Assembly (NCBI RefSeq): GCF_017979475.1
Contig: NZ_JAERIT010000005.1
Location: forward strand, 1-64,000
Length of the DNA stretch: 64,000 nucleotides
Reading direction: 5' to 3'
Origin: Helicobacter pullorum NCTC 12824
Lineage (GTDB): Bacteria; Campylobacterota; Campylobacteria; Campylobacterales; Helicobacteraceae
The translations under genes were made by a program, and so were the position numbers. This document shows, in pieces, positions 43,279 through 51,999 of this stretch. The first letter of the stretch is position 1; every line of letters begins with the position of its first letter. Below the pieces are notes generated by a model. The model did no database searches. It was not told where the DNA came from and was given only the letters and a program-made list of their open reading frames with translations.

Positions 43279-44015
43279 TGACAAATAATCTTAATAAAGG
43301 CAGTGAGTGGATTAGCATTTCAGATATGATGGCAGGAGTAATGATGATATTTTTGCTCATTGCTGTTGTCTATATGGTGGTTATTAGCAAGGCAGAAAAG
43401 AGACTTGCCACTCAAAATGCTGAACTTTTAGAGCTGAATAAGCAAATGAGTGATATTGCAAAAACATACAAAAATTTACAAGCAGAACTTTATGGGGATT
43501 TGGTAGCAGAGTTTTCTGGCGATTTGGAAAAGTGGAATGCGGAAATTGATGAGGATAATACGGTGCGTTTTAGGGAGCCAGAAATTTTATTTGATCAAGG
43601 CAAAAAAGAAGTGAAATTAAGATTCAAGCAAATTTTAGATGATTTCTTTCCGCGTTATGTTAATATTTTGACACAACCAAAATACAAGGGCGATATTGAG
43701 GAAATTAGGATTGAAGGGCATACTTCTATGGAATGGCAAAATGCTAAGAGCTTGGAAGATAGGTATCTTGGAAACGCTGAATTATCGCAGGCTAGAGCAT
43801 TAGAAGTATTAAAATATTGTTTTAATAATACTCAAATCAAAGAGGATAAACAATGGTTGATTGGTGTATTGCGTGCTAATGGATTGTCTTTTGCAAAGCC
43901 TCTTGAAAGTGTAGAATTATCTCGCAGGGTGGAATTTCGAGCGATTACTAAAAGCAATCAAAAGATTTTAGAGATTTTAGATGTCAATAAAGAAAAAAAT
44001 GATAGAGGGTTTTAG
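43278..44015 (+). CDS. ZorB-like MotB/OmpA-domain protein
   Basis: A 245-residue protein with one helix (about 13-35, SISDMMAGVMMIFLLIAVVYM), preceded by a conserved Asp16 (proton-binding type), a coiled stalk (40-75) and a C-terminal OmpA/MotB-like peptidoglycan-binding domain (about 100-225) with RIEGHTS and NAELSQARALEVLKYC. It is the expected partner of the preceding ZorA-like channel. Its last 4 bp overlap the convergent ung gene. No ZorC, ZorD or ZorE gene follows. Confidence 0.85.
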   Translation: MTNNLNKGSEWISISDMMAGVMMIFLLIAVVYMVVISKAEKRLATQNAELLELNKQMSDIAKTYKNLQAELYGDLVAEFSGDLEKWNAEIDEDNTVRFREPEILFDQGKKEVKLRFKQILDDFFPRYVNILTQPKYKGDIEEIRIEGHTSMEWQNAKSLEDRYLGNAELSQARALEVLKYCFNNTQIKEDKQWLIGVLRANGLSFAKPLESVELSRRVEFRAITKSNQKILEILDVNKEKNDRGF

Positions 44016-44707
44016 TCAATTTGCCAATTAATAGGGCTTTTGTGAAGAGATTCTAAAATCGCGTTGGTTTGAGAGAAATGTCTGCACCCTAAAAATCCGC
44101 TTCTTGCCAAAGGTGAAGGGTGAGCAGCTTCCAAAATAAAATGCTTGCTAGAATCTATAAGATTTTTTTTGGCTTTTGCATAATTGCCCCAAAGTAAAAA
44201 AACGATTCCTTTTTTTTGATTGGAGATTGTTTTGATTACATTATCTGTAAAAGTCTGCCAACCAAAATTTTGGTGAGATGCGGGCTTGTTGTGTTCTACA
44301 CTCAAAACGCTATTTAGCAACAATACGCCTTGTTTTGCCCATTGGCTTAAATCTCCATTTTGGCTTGGAGGGATTCCCAAATCGTTTGTGATTTCTTTAT
44401 AGATATTTTTAAGCGAGGGAGGGAGTGGAATCCCTTTGGGAACACTAAAGGATAATCCCATAGCTTGATGTGGATTATGATAAGGATCTTGACCTAAGAT
44501 GACTACTTTGAGTGTGTCAAAGGGAGTGAGATTAAAAGCATTGAAAGTCAAGTTTGCTGGAGGGTAAATGGTTTTGCCACTGCTTTTAGCAGCAATATAA
44601 TTGCGTTTAATCTCCAAAAAGTAAGGTTTAAAAAATTCTTCTTTTAGGGCTTCTTTCCAAGATTCTTCTATTTTTAGTTTATCTAGTGAAATGCTAATGT
44701 CTTGCAT
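44012..44707 (-). CDS. ung: Uracil-DNA glycosylase
   Basis: Removes uracil from DNA. The 231 residues include the catalytic Asp74 loop VILGQDPYHNPHQAMGLSFS, the VLLLNSVLSV segment and the DNA-inserting loop HPSPLARSGF. It is a normal family I UDG. It is part of the minus-strand unit ung-gatC-tetR with one-base and four-base overlaps. Confidence 0.96.
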   Translation of the reverse strand: MQDISISLDKLKIEESWKEALKEEFFKPYFLEIKRNYIAAKSSGKTIYPPANLTFNAFNLTPFDTLKVVILGQDPYHNPHQAMGLSFSVPKGIPLPPSLKNIYKEITNDLGIPPSQNGDLSQWAKQGVLLLNSVLSVEHNKPASHQNFGWQTFTDNVIKTISNQKKGIVFLLWGNYAKAKKNLIDSSKHFILEAAHPSPLARSGFLGCRHFSQTNAILESLHKSPINWQID

Positions 44708-44997
44708 TATTCAATAATCTTTGGAACGATAAAGAAATTTTCTTCACTATTTGGTGCATATTTTAGGGTATTTGAAGCAATTTCTGATTTGGATTGTGGA
44801 ATATCTTCCCTCATAGGAAGTTTGGAGTTAATTGGATTAAAAGAAGCAGGAATATCCTCTAAATCTAATTTATTGATATTTTCTACAAAATGCACAATTT
44901 CGTTGAGATTGGCTTTTGTGGTTTCTAAGCTGTCTGGTTGGATTTCGATACTTGCAAGATTTTGTAGTTTCTTTAAAAGTTCATCATTGATATTCAT
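44707..44997 (-). CDS. gatC: Glutamyl/aspartyl-tRNA amidotransferase subunit C
   Basis: A 96-residue subunit that stabilises GatA-GatB. The N-terminal helices LLKKLQNLASIEI and LNEIVHFVENINKLD, the loop DIPASFNPINSKLPMREDIP and the C-terminal NFFIVPKIIE match the family. gatA is 25 kb away beside guaB, the dispersed pattern usual in Campylobacterota. Confidence 0.9.
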   Translation of the reverse strand: MNINDELLKKLQNLASIEIQPDSLETTKANLNEIVHFVENINKLDLEDIPASFNPINSKLPMREDIPQSKSEIASNTLKYAPNSEENFFIVPKIIE

Positions 44998-45641
44998 TGT
45001 ATTTCCTTATTATGATTTAAATAAAGTAGAAATATTTTAGTCGCCTTTTTTGCAATTTTGTCTATTTCTTCTTCATTAGGTGGGATATAGTTTGAATCTA
45101 AAAGAGAATCTAATAAATGATGGCTTATAAGAAGATCAACGCAGATTCTTGAAGTCTCTTGTATGTCATCAATATCGACTTTTTCTTTTTTAGCGTAAGT
45201 TTCAAGGTATTTACTAAAATAAAAAAGCGTTTTATCAATGCAAGATACTTTGAATGTATCAAGTAATTCAGAATTGTTATAACCTTCAATAAAAATCAAA
45301 CGATTAAGCGCAATGGCATCTGGTGTAAAGATTTCATTAAGAAGTTTTTTGCCGATTAATATTATAAAATCTTCCAAACTTAATTCTAGGCTTTGTGCGT
45401 GGGTAAAGATTTTTTCTAAAGAGTAGAAAAAGTCTTGATTTTTTTGCTCAATTACCTCTTGAAAAAGATTTCTTTTGTTGCCAAAAATTTTATAAATAGT
45501 CGCCAAAGAACCTTTGGTTTCTTTCACTATCATTTGGAGATTGGTTTTTTCATAGCCATATTTTAGAAAAAATTGATAGGCAATCTCGAGTGTTTTTGAG
45601 TACTTTTCTTGATTTTTTTTGGATAGCTTTTCTAATTTCAA
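44994..45641 (-). CDS. TetR family transcriptional regulator
   Basis: A 215-residue TetR repressor. The N-terminal HTH covers about 25-60 (FLKYGYEKTNLQMIVKETKG then ATIYKIFGNKRNLF) and the rest is a helical ligand domain. No drug pump lies next to it: the downstream genes are gatC and ung and the divergent gene is rppH, so its target is not evident. The 146-bp intergenic gap is AT-rich; I see no clean palindromic operator. Confidence 0.88.
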   Translation of the reverse strand: MKLEKLSKKNQEKYSKTLEIAYQFFLKYGYEKTNLQMIVKETKGSLATIYKIFGNKRNLFQEVIEQKNQDFFYSLEKIFTHAQSLELSLEDFIILIGKKLLNEIFTPDAIALNRLIFIEGYNNSELLDTFKVSCIDKTLFYFSKYLETYAKKEKVDIDDIQETSRICVDLLISHHLLDSLLDSNYIPPNEEEIDKIAKKATKIFLLYLNHNKEIQ

Positions 45642-45790
45642 GAAATATTCCTTTGCCTTTTGATTTGGGATTAAAAAAATTTTATGTAGAATTTTATAAA
45701 AATTTGACTTAATATCAACTGCATTTAAAAAGTTTTGAATTATTATTTTAAAAATATTTTGGTTTGTAATTCTATTTTAGGAGTTGTTTG

Positions 45791-46264
45791 GTGAGAAAAG
45801 AAACAAAAACTTATCGACCCAATGTTGCAGCAATCATACTCTCTCCAAAATATCCATTGACTTGCGAGCTTTTTATAGCAAGCAGGGCGGATATAAAAAA
45901 TGCGTGGCAATTTCCACAAGGTGGAATTGATAAAACTGAAACACCTAGGGAGGCATTATTTAGAGAACTAAAAGAGGAAATAGGGACAGACAAAGTGGAT
46001 ATTGTCGCAGAATATCCAGAATGGATTAGTTATGATTTTCCTTCCTCAGTAGTTAAAAGAATGTATCCTTATGATGGGCAGATACAAAAATATTTTTTAG
46101 TCCGCTTACAAGAAGATGGAGTGATTGATATTAATACAGAAGAGCCAGAGTTTGATAAGTATAAATTTGTAACATTTGAGGATTTATTTAATCATATTAC
46201 ATATTTCAAGAGACCTATTTATAGGCAAGTTTTGGAATATTTTAAAAAGAAAGGTTATTTGTAA
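45791..46264 (+). CDS. rppH: RNA pyrophosphohydrolase / Nudix hydrolase (RppH, NudH)
   Basis: Removes pyrophosphate from 5'-triphosphate RNA or cleaves dinucleoside polyphosphates. The 157-residue protein has the complete Nudix box [20 protein letters not shown] followed by IG, and the family N-terminus [12 protein letters not shown]. The GTG start has AGGAG seven bases upstream. It overlaps lysC by one base. The rppH-lysC-hobA-holB-folP order follows H. pylori. Confidence 0.92.
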   Translation: MRKETKTYRPNVAAIILSPKYPLTCELFIASRADIKNAWQFPQGGIDKTETPREALFRELKEEIGTDKVDIVAEYPEWISYDFPSSVVKRMYPYDGQIQKYFLVRLQEDGVIDINTEEPEFDKYKFVTFEDLFNHITYFKRPIYRQVLEYFKKKGYL

Positions 46265-47469
46265 TGTTGATTGTTCAAAAATATGGTGGGACAAGTGTTG
46301 GTGATTGTCAAAGAATCCAAAATGTCGCTAAACGCGTAGTTGAGAGTAAAAAAAGAGGAAATAGTCTTGTAGTTGTAGTTTCTGCAATGAGTGGAGAAAC
46401 AGATAAATTACTAGGCTATACGAAGTTTTTTTCAAGATTGCCTAAAGAGCGTGAAGTGGATATGGTGCTTAGTGCAGGTGAGAGAATCACTAGCGCCCTT
46501 TTGGCTATAGCATTAGAAGAGATGGGTTATAAGGCAATTTCTCTAAGCGGAAGAGGTGCTGGGATTGTCACAGATGAATTCCATACAAAAGCAAGAATTG
46601 AGGAGGTTGATACAGCACAATTAAATGAATTGCTTGCCAAAGATTATATTGTTGTGGTGGCAGGTTTTCAAGGTATTACACGAAATGGAGAAGTAACGAC
46701 ATTAGGGCGTGGCGGAAGTGATTTATCAGCAGTAGCTCTTGCAGGAGCATTGCAGGCGGATTTGTGTGAAATTTATACAGATGTTGATGGAGTTTATACA
46801 ACAGATCCAAGGATTGAACCTAAAGCTAAAAAAATTGATAAAATTAGTTATGATGAAATGCTAGAACTTGCTTCAATGGGAGCGAAAGTTTTGCTTAATC
46901 GCTCTGTTGAGATGGCAAAAAAAATGAATGTAAATTTGGTTACAAGAAGTAGTTTTAATCATAACGAAGGAACATTAATTACAAAGGAAGAAGAAATTAT
47001 GGAACACCCAATTGTTAGTGGAATTGCATTGGATAAAAATCAAGCAAGAGTAAGTATTTGCAATGTTGAAGATAGACCGGGGATTGCAGCGGAGATTTTT
47101 GGGGCATTGAGTGAAGCAAATATTAATGTTGATATGATAGTGCAAACAATCGGTAGAGATGGTAAAACAGATTTGGATTTTACAATTCCTGAAGTGGAGC
47201 TAGAAAGCACTAAGAGGGTTTTGAAAGCTTTTGAGGGCAGTGTGGAAAGCATCGAGTATGATTCAGATATTGCAAAAGTCTCTATTGTGGGTGTGGGTAT
47301 GAAATCTCATAGTGGTGTAGCTGCAAAGGCATTCCAAGCTTTAGCAGAAGATAACATTAATATTATGATGATTAGCACAAGTGAGATTAAAATTTCTATG
47401 GTAATTCGCTTAAAATATGCAGAATTAGCAATCCGCACCTTGCATAGTGTGTATCAGCTTGATAAATAA
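46264..47469 (+). CDS. lysC: Aspartate kinase
   Basis: First step of the lysine/diaminopimelate and threonine pathway. The 401-residue enzyme has the kinase signature VQKYGGTSVGD at the N-terminus, TTLGRGGSDLSAVALAGAL in the centre and two C-terminal ACT domains for feedback control (from about residue 265). Overlaps at both ends are TAATG, so rppH-lysC-hobA are coupled. Confidence 0.95.
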   Translation: MLIVQKYGGTSVGDCQRIQNVAKRVVESKKRGNSLVVVVSAMSGETDKLLGYTKFFSRLPKEREVDMVLSAGERITSALLAIALEEMGYKAISLSGRGAGIVTDEFHTKARIEEVDTAQLNELLAKDYIVVVAGFQGITRNGEVTTLGRGGSDLSAVALAGALQADLCEIYTDVDGVYTTDPRIEPKAKKIDKISYDEMLELASMGAKVLLNRSVEMAKKMNVNLVTRSSFNHNEGTLITKEEEIMEHPIVSGIALDKNQARVSICNVEDRPGIAAEIFGALSEANINVDMIVQTIGRDGKTDLDFTIPEVELESTKRVLKAFEGSVESIEYDSDIAKVSIVGVGMKSHSGVAAKAFQALAEDNINIMMISTSEIKISMVIRLKYAELAIRTLHSVYQLDK

Positions 47470-48014
47470 TGCAAGATATTGTAAGCTGGACTACACAAAC
47501 ATTAAGGCGTGATGAAAGTCGCCTAACTTGGCTTGAGGAAAGAAAATTTGAATGGATACCTTTAATTAAGCGGGTATTGCAAAGAATCTTCAATGGAGAA
47601 AGCCTTATTTTGGTGACAGATAAAGATAGAGAGTGGTTTTCAAATTATGTAATTTTTTCTATCAACAAGAGTAGCAATCGTCCTTATGTGCCAATTTTGG
47701 GGATTAATGCACTTTTTCCTCAAGTGGATAGAAACTGCAAAGATGAAATTGAAATTTCTTTGATTAATGATTATTTGGACAATATTTTTTCGCAAGGTTA
47801 TTTTTTTTGGTATGTAGGCAAAAATGATGCATTGAGAGCAAAACTTGCATTGAGCCGTGAAGATTGTTTTTTGTGGATGTTTGATACAGAATTGCAAAAT
47901 AGTTTTACTCTACAATCAGTAGATTCTTTGGTAGATATTAAGCTTATGCAAATGTATCGTATTTTTAATTTAACCATTGAAGCAGCTATGTTTGGACAAA
48001 TTTCCTTGGAATAA
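47469..48014 (+). CDS. hobA: DnaA-binding initiation regulator HobA
   Basis: Structural homologue of DiaA, specific to Campylobacterota; it binds DnaA domains I-II and promotes oriC complex formation. The 181 residues resemble H. pylori HobA in the N-terminal helix with RRDESRLTWLE, the strand segment NGESLILVTDKDREWFSNY and the C-terminal LWMF and LVDIKLMQMYRIFN. The position between lysC and holB is the expected one. It has no catalytic motifs. Confidence 0.88.
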   Translation: MQDIVSWTTQTLRRDESRLTWLEERKFEWIPLIKRVLQRIFNGESLILVTDKDREWFSNYVIFSINKSSNRPYVPILGINALFPQVDRNCKDEIEISLINDYLDNIFSQGYFFWYVGKNDALRAKLALSREDCFLWMFDTELQNSFTLQSVDSLVDIKLMQMYRIFNLTIEAAMFGQISLE

Positions 48015-48015
48015 A

Positions 48016-48657
48016 ATGCAAAAATTAACAACACATATTTTATTAGTTAATAATCCTATTCAAGAGGCTAATGAGTATTATCAGCGTCAAAATCCTCAAA
48101 ATTGTCGCATCTTTTGTGCTGAGGAATTAAACATTGAAATATCACGCGAGATTATCGATGAGAGTTATATTGCAGCAGATGGGGAAAAGATAATCTTAAT
48201 AGCTGCAAATGCTTTTAATATTTATGCTCAAAATGCACTTCTAAAAATACTAGAAGAACCGCCCAAACAAGTTTATTTTATTCTTTTTGCAAAAATGAAA
48301 TCTCAATTATTGCCAACCATACGCTCAAGAATGCCAATTTTTAACCACACTAATAAAGAAAAAATGCCTAATTTTCCATTGAATGTAGAGACATTATCTT
48401 TGAGGGAGATTTATCCTTTTTTGAAAGATAAAGCCAAAGATTATATTTCTAATGCAACTACTCTTAAAACAGAAATACAAAGTTTGTATTTGGATTCAAT
48501 TAATGCAGGATTGCAATTTAATCAAGAAGAAATGCAAATGTTTGAAGAAGCGTTATTGTGGGCAGGTCAGCATGAGAAAGCTTATAATATTTTTTGTGTG
48601 TTGCTTTTGATGATTTCTAATAAGAAAAGGCAAAAAATGCAAGGAAATATTCAATAG
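48016..48657 (+). CDS. holB: DNA polymerase III delta-prime subunit
   Basis: Clamp-loader subunit. At 213 residues it is a short form, with the typical NAFNIYAQNALLKILEEPP sensor-like segment and LLPTIRSRMPIF. Zinc-finger cysteines are absent, as is common for this phylum. The ATG at 48016 immediately follows the hobA stop; a longer in-frame opening that overlaps hobA is rejected. Confidence 0.88.
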   Translation: MQKLTTHILLVNNPIQEANEYYQRQNPQNCRIFCAEELNIEISREIIDESYIAADGEKIILIAANAFNIYAQNALLKILEEPPKQVYFILFAKMKSQLLPTIRSRMPIFNHTNKEKMPNFPLNVETLSLREIYPFLKDKAKDYISNATTLKTEIQSLYLDSINAGLQFNQEEMQMFEEALLWAGQHEKAYNIFCVLLLMISNKKRQKMQGNIQ

Positions 48658-48686
48658 ATTTCATATCATAATTTGGTGGGTAATAG

Positions 48687-49817
48687 ATGAAGATTTTTGT
48701 TAAAGCAATTCAAGATTCCACAAAGGAATTAAAGCAAATACAATGCGATGAGATGGGCTATAAAATTTTAAAAGATAAAACAAAAGTTTTTGGTTTTTAT
48801 ATTTATGGATTAAAAACTCCTGCTGCACAAATTTTAAAACAAGAATCTTTGGCGTGTGGAGGGGATTTTGCTTTGCCTAAAGATGCAATTTTGTATAAGC
48901 AAGAATCTTATAATGGGATTTTAATGGTTACAAAATCTCAAAGCAAAGCTTTATTAAAAAAGCTCAAAATACAGCCTTTTGGCTTGAAGGAAGTTGCAAA
49001 GAGCTTAGAAGAGCATTTGAATTTGGTGGATTTTCCAACGCAGATTATGGGAATTATCAATGCAACTCCAGATAGTTTCTATCAAGATTCAAGAAAAGAT
49101 TCCAAAGAGGCACAAGAAAGAATTTTGGAGATGATTAAAGAGGGTATAGATATTATTGATATTGGTGGAGCTTCTACAAGACCCGGCAGTGCTTGGATAA
49201 CAGAACAAGAAGAAATGAATAGAATAAAGCCTATTGTAGAATTTATCGCTGCTAATGAACTTTATCAAAAAGTAAAGTTTAGTATTGATACTTATACTCC
49301 AAAAGTTGCAAGGTATTGTTTGGAGAATGGTTTTGGAATGGTGAATGATATTACAGGATTTAGCAATCCTAAAATGCTTGAAGCGGTTTGTGGATATGAT
49401 TGCGAATGTGTGGTAATGCATATGCAAGGTAATCCAAAAGAAATGCAAAAAAATCCTCAATATGAGAATCTGTTTTTGGAGATTGATAGTTTTTTCAAAG
49501 AGCGTATAGAGGCTTTGAGAAAGTGTAATATCCAAAAGATTATTCTTGATGTAGGAATTGGCTTTGGGAAAACATTAGAACATAATTGTGAGCTAATTAA
49601 GAATCTTAGACATTTTAAACATTTTGGAATGCCATTATTGGTGGGGGCTTCTCGTAAATCGATGATTGATAAGATTGTATCTACAAAAGTCGAAGAAAGA
49701 TTGGCAGGAACTTTGGCGATTCATTTGGAAGCTTTAAAAAATGGAGCAAATATCATTCGATGCCACGATACTAAAGAGCATATACAAGCAACAAAAGTAT
49801 GGGGAGCGTTGCAGTAA
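48687..49817 (+). CDS. folP: Dihydropteroate synthase with N-terminal extension
   Basis: Joins p-aminobenzoate to the pterin in folate synthesis; the sulfonamide target. The TIM barrel starts near 115 (FPTQIMGIINATPDSFY) and shows DIGGASTRPGS, FSIDTYTPKVA, VNDITGF and LDVGIGFGKT. About 113 additional residues precede it, so the protein (376) is longer than typical DHPS (around 280). A similar long form is known in H. pylori. The extension has no recognised domain. Confidence 0.9.
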   Translation: MKIFVKAIQDSTKELKQIQCDEMGYKILKDKTKVFGFYIYGLKTPAAQILKQESLACGGDFALPKDAILYKQESYNGILMVTKSQSKALLKKLKIQPFGLKEVAKSLEEHLNLVDFPTQIMGIINATPDSFYQDSRKDSKEAQERILEMIKEGIDIIDIGGASTRPGSAWITEQEEMNRIKPIVEFIAANELYQKVKFSIDTYTPKVARYCLENGFGMVNDITGFSNPKMLEAVCGYDCECVVMHMQGNPKEMQKNPQYENLFLEIDSFFKERIEALRKCNIQKIILDVGIGFGKTLEHNCELIKNLRHFKHFGMPLLVGASRKSMIDKIVSTKVEERLAGTLAIHLEALKNGANIIRCHDTKEHIQATKVWGALQ

Positions 49818-49818
49818 A

Positions 49819-50796
49819 ATGGAGAGAAAAGAATTAATTTGGCAGCTAAAAAAACACGGACATTCTCAAGAATCTTTAGAAGCAATGCCATTTAATGAAT
49901 TAGTAAAATTGTTTAAAACAGAAAGTAAGCGGAATATTTTGGAATATATGCAGGCTATCAAAGAAGAAAAGCATACAGAAATTATTGCAGAAGATAATAC
50001 AAGTTTGATTGAAGAAGAACTTGGAAAAATTCGTCATTCTATCATAGGGGAAGATATTAATTATGAGGCTTTGTATGAAGGGATTGAAAATATTTTTGCT
50101 CATTATGGTTTAAATGAGTCAATAGAATTGGTTTTAACTCAAGTTAGAGATGGACGCTATAAGCAAATTACTCGCATTATTGAATTGGCATATCGTGCTT
50201 ATCAAGAGGAATTGCTAGATACGCTTGATCAGTTATTTGCGGATTATCCGCAAGAAGAGAGAATGGAGCAGATGAAGTTTTATAGCTCTAAACGCGAAGA
50301 TGTGCAATTTTTAAAAGAGACAATCCGAACTATTCAGAGTGGAAACAATCAAAAAAATCTCAGTATGATTGCGCAGTTGAAATGCGAGATTATCAAGGAT
50401 TATTTCCCGGATTCTTTATATGAAAATTATGAAGAATATTATGAAAATGAAGAGGAGAAAAATGAGATTATCGAGCGAATTATGAAATTGACAAATGCCT
50501 ATAAACGCCCGATTTTAAAAAGAAAAAAGAGACAAGTTTTGCAACATATTGAGCGAGTTTTGATTAAAGATAAAGAAAGGGAAAAAGAAGAGAAAATATT
50601 AATCAAAAAATACAACAAAGAAATTGGAGAAGCCATCACAAATGAAGATGAACTTGGTTTTAGCAATCTTATTAGGGAAGCATTAGAGGTTTTAGATGAG
50701 AGAGATGTTAGGCGAATCGTATCAAATCTAGATATTTCTAGCAATCCGGTTTTGTCGCAATATTTTAATACAATCTTGAAAGAAGCAAGACATTGA
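49819..50796 (+). CDS. Helical protein of unknown function after folP
   Basis: A 325-residue, strongly charged, mainly helical soluble protein with many Glu and Lys residues, including the acidic patch YENYEEYYENEEEKNE and the basic stretch KRPILKRKKRQ. I recognise no domain. It occupies the same place after folP as an uncharacterised H. pylori gene. The ATG at 49819 is one base past the folP stop and is preferred over longer frames inside folP. Confidence 0.75.
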   Translation: MERKELIWQLKKHGHSQESLEAMPFNELVKLFKTESKRNILEYMQAIKEEKHTEIIAEDNTSLIEEELGKIRHSIIGEDINYEALYEGIENIFAHYGLNESIELVLTQVRDGRYKQITRIIELAYRAYQEELLDTLDQLFADYPQEERMEQMKFYSSKREDVQFLKETIRTIQSGNNQKNLSMIAQLKCEIIKDYFPDSLYENYEEYYENEEEKNEIIERIMKLTNAYKRPILKRKKRQVLQHIERVLIKDKEREKEEKILIKKYNKEIGEAITNEDELGFSNLIREALEVLDERDVRRIVSNLDISSNPVLSQYFNTILKEARH

Positions 50797-50811
50797 GAAA
50801 ATGAGGAGAAT

Positions 50812-51933
50812 ATGAAAAATTTTTTTCCATTGATAGCAATATCGGTATTTTTGGTAATGCATGGTTTAATCTATTTTATGTTTATTAGGCGTATTATTAC
50901 CCCAAAGATTCCTCGTTTGGTCATTAAATATTTTTTGATTCTAAATTTTTTGGGAGTTGTTTGTTATTTTTTTGGAAGATATTATTGGGATATGCCCCAA
51001 AGTTTGTATTTTTTGGTATCTCTTTCTATTGGGGTGGCTTTTATTTTGTTTGTTGTAACATTGCTCTACCAGCCCCTTTTGCTGATACCATATTTCAGCA
51101 AAAAGCGACGCGGATTTTTGAGGAATGGGATTAATATTTTTAGTGGCATTTTTGCTGGAGGGTATCTTGGGTTTGGAGTGATAGAAGGCAGAATGCAACC
51201 AAAGGTTGAAAATGTAGAGATTCCATTGCCTAATCTTCAAGAATCTTTTAGTGCAGTGCAGATTAGTGATTTGCATATAGGGGGTTTGATTGAAGAAAAT
51301 GTGGTTAGAGGAATTGTCAAACAAGTGAATGCTCTTAAGCCAGATGTGATTTTTTTGACAGGAGATATTATTGATACAGAGGTTTCTAAAGTGCAAAAAG
51401 CAATGCAAGAACTCTCCAAACTTCAAGCACCTCTTGGCATATTTTTTGTAACAGGGAATCACGAGTTTTTTCACAATATTGGGGAGTTGTTGGAAAGTCT
51501 AAAAAAATATGGAATTAGGGTTTTAGAAAATGAAAATGTTGTATTGTATAAAAACAATCAAGCATTAGTTAATGTGGCGGGAGTTTATGATTTGTTTGGA
51601 AGGAGAATTGGGGTTTTGGAGCCTAATTTGGAAGCTGCATTGCAAGAGCGTATAGAAACTCTACCTACTATTTTGTTGGCACATCAACCTAAATTTGTCC
51701 TTGAAATCAAAGAAAGTCAAAAAATTGATATTATGTTAAGTGGGCATACGCATGGGGGACAGATTTTTCCATTCCGCTTTTTGGTTATATTAGACCAGCC
51801 TTATTTATCAGGATTGCATCAACATAGTCCAAATACAAAAATTTATGTTAATCGCGGGACGGGTTTTTGGGGACCTCCTATGCGTATTTTGGCGCGTTCT
51901 GAAATTACATTTTTTCATTTTACAAGAGGCTAG
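50812..51933 (+). CDS. Membrane-anchored calcineurin-like metallophosphoesterase
   Basis: A 373-residue YkuE-type phosphoesterase: three to four N-terminal hydrophobic segments (about 5-120), then the catalytic domain with all motifs, ISDLHIGG, LTGDIIDTE, TGNHEFF and LSGHTHGGQIFPF. The substrate is not predictable; some family members cleave phospholipid-derived or UDP-lipid compounds. A GAGGA ribosome-binding site precedes the ATG. Confidence 0.9.
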   Translation: MKNFFPLIAISVFLVMHGLIYFMFIRRIITPKIPRLVIKYFLILNFLGVVCYFFGRYYWDMPQSLYFLVSLSIGVAFILFVVTLLYQPLLLIPYFSKKRRGFLRNGINIFSGIFAGGYLGFGVIEGRMQPKVENVEIPLPNLQESFSAVQISDLHIGGLIEENVVRGIVKQVNALKPDVIFLTGDIIDTEVSKVQKAMQELSKLQAPLGIFFVTGNHEFFHNIGELLESLKKYGIRVLENENVVLYKNNQALVNVAGVYDLFGRRIGVLEPNLEAALQERIETLPTILLAHQPKFVLEIKESQKIDIMLSGHTHGGQIFPFRFLVILDQPYLSGLHQHSPNTKIYVNRGTGFWGPPMRILARSEITFFHFTRG

Positions 51934-51967
51934 GTTGGATTTGATGAAAAATTTAGTGCAAAAAAAG

Positions 51968-51973
51968 TATAAT
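51968..51973 (+). promoter_or_regulatory. -10 box of the PflA-like gene
   Basis: A TATAAT with an A-rich upstream sequence lies 27 bp before the ATG at 52000. Confidence 0.45.
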
Positions 51974-51999
51974 ATTGCATTTTAAAGTTGTGGTAGAAA

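Noticed and set aside
40690-44015. Complete Zorya defence system
   Set aside because: No helicase/nuclease-type ZorD, ZorC or HNH-type ZorE follows; the next gene is a convergent housekeeping ung. Only the motor pair is supported.
44012-44707. ung as an effector of the ZorAB-like pair
   Set aside because: It is convergent, a normal family I uracil glycosylase, and is coupled to gatC and tetR instead.
45642-45790. Palindromic TetR operator
   Set aside because: Several AT-rich imperfect inverted repeats exist, but none is distinct from the low-complexity background.
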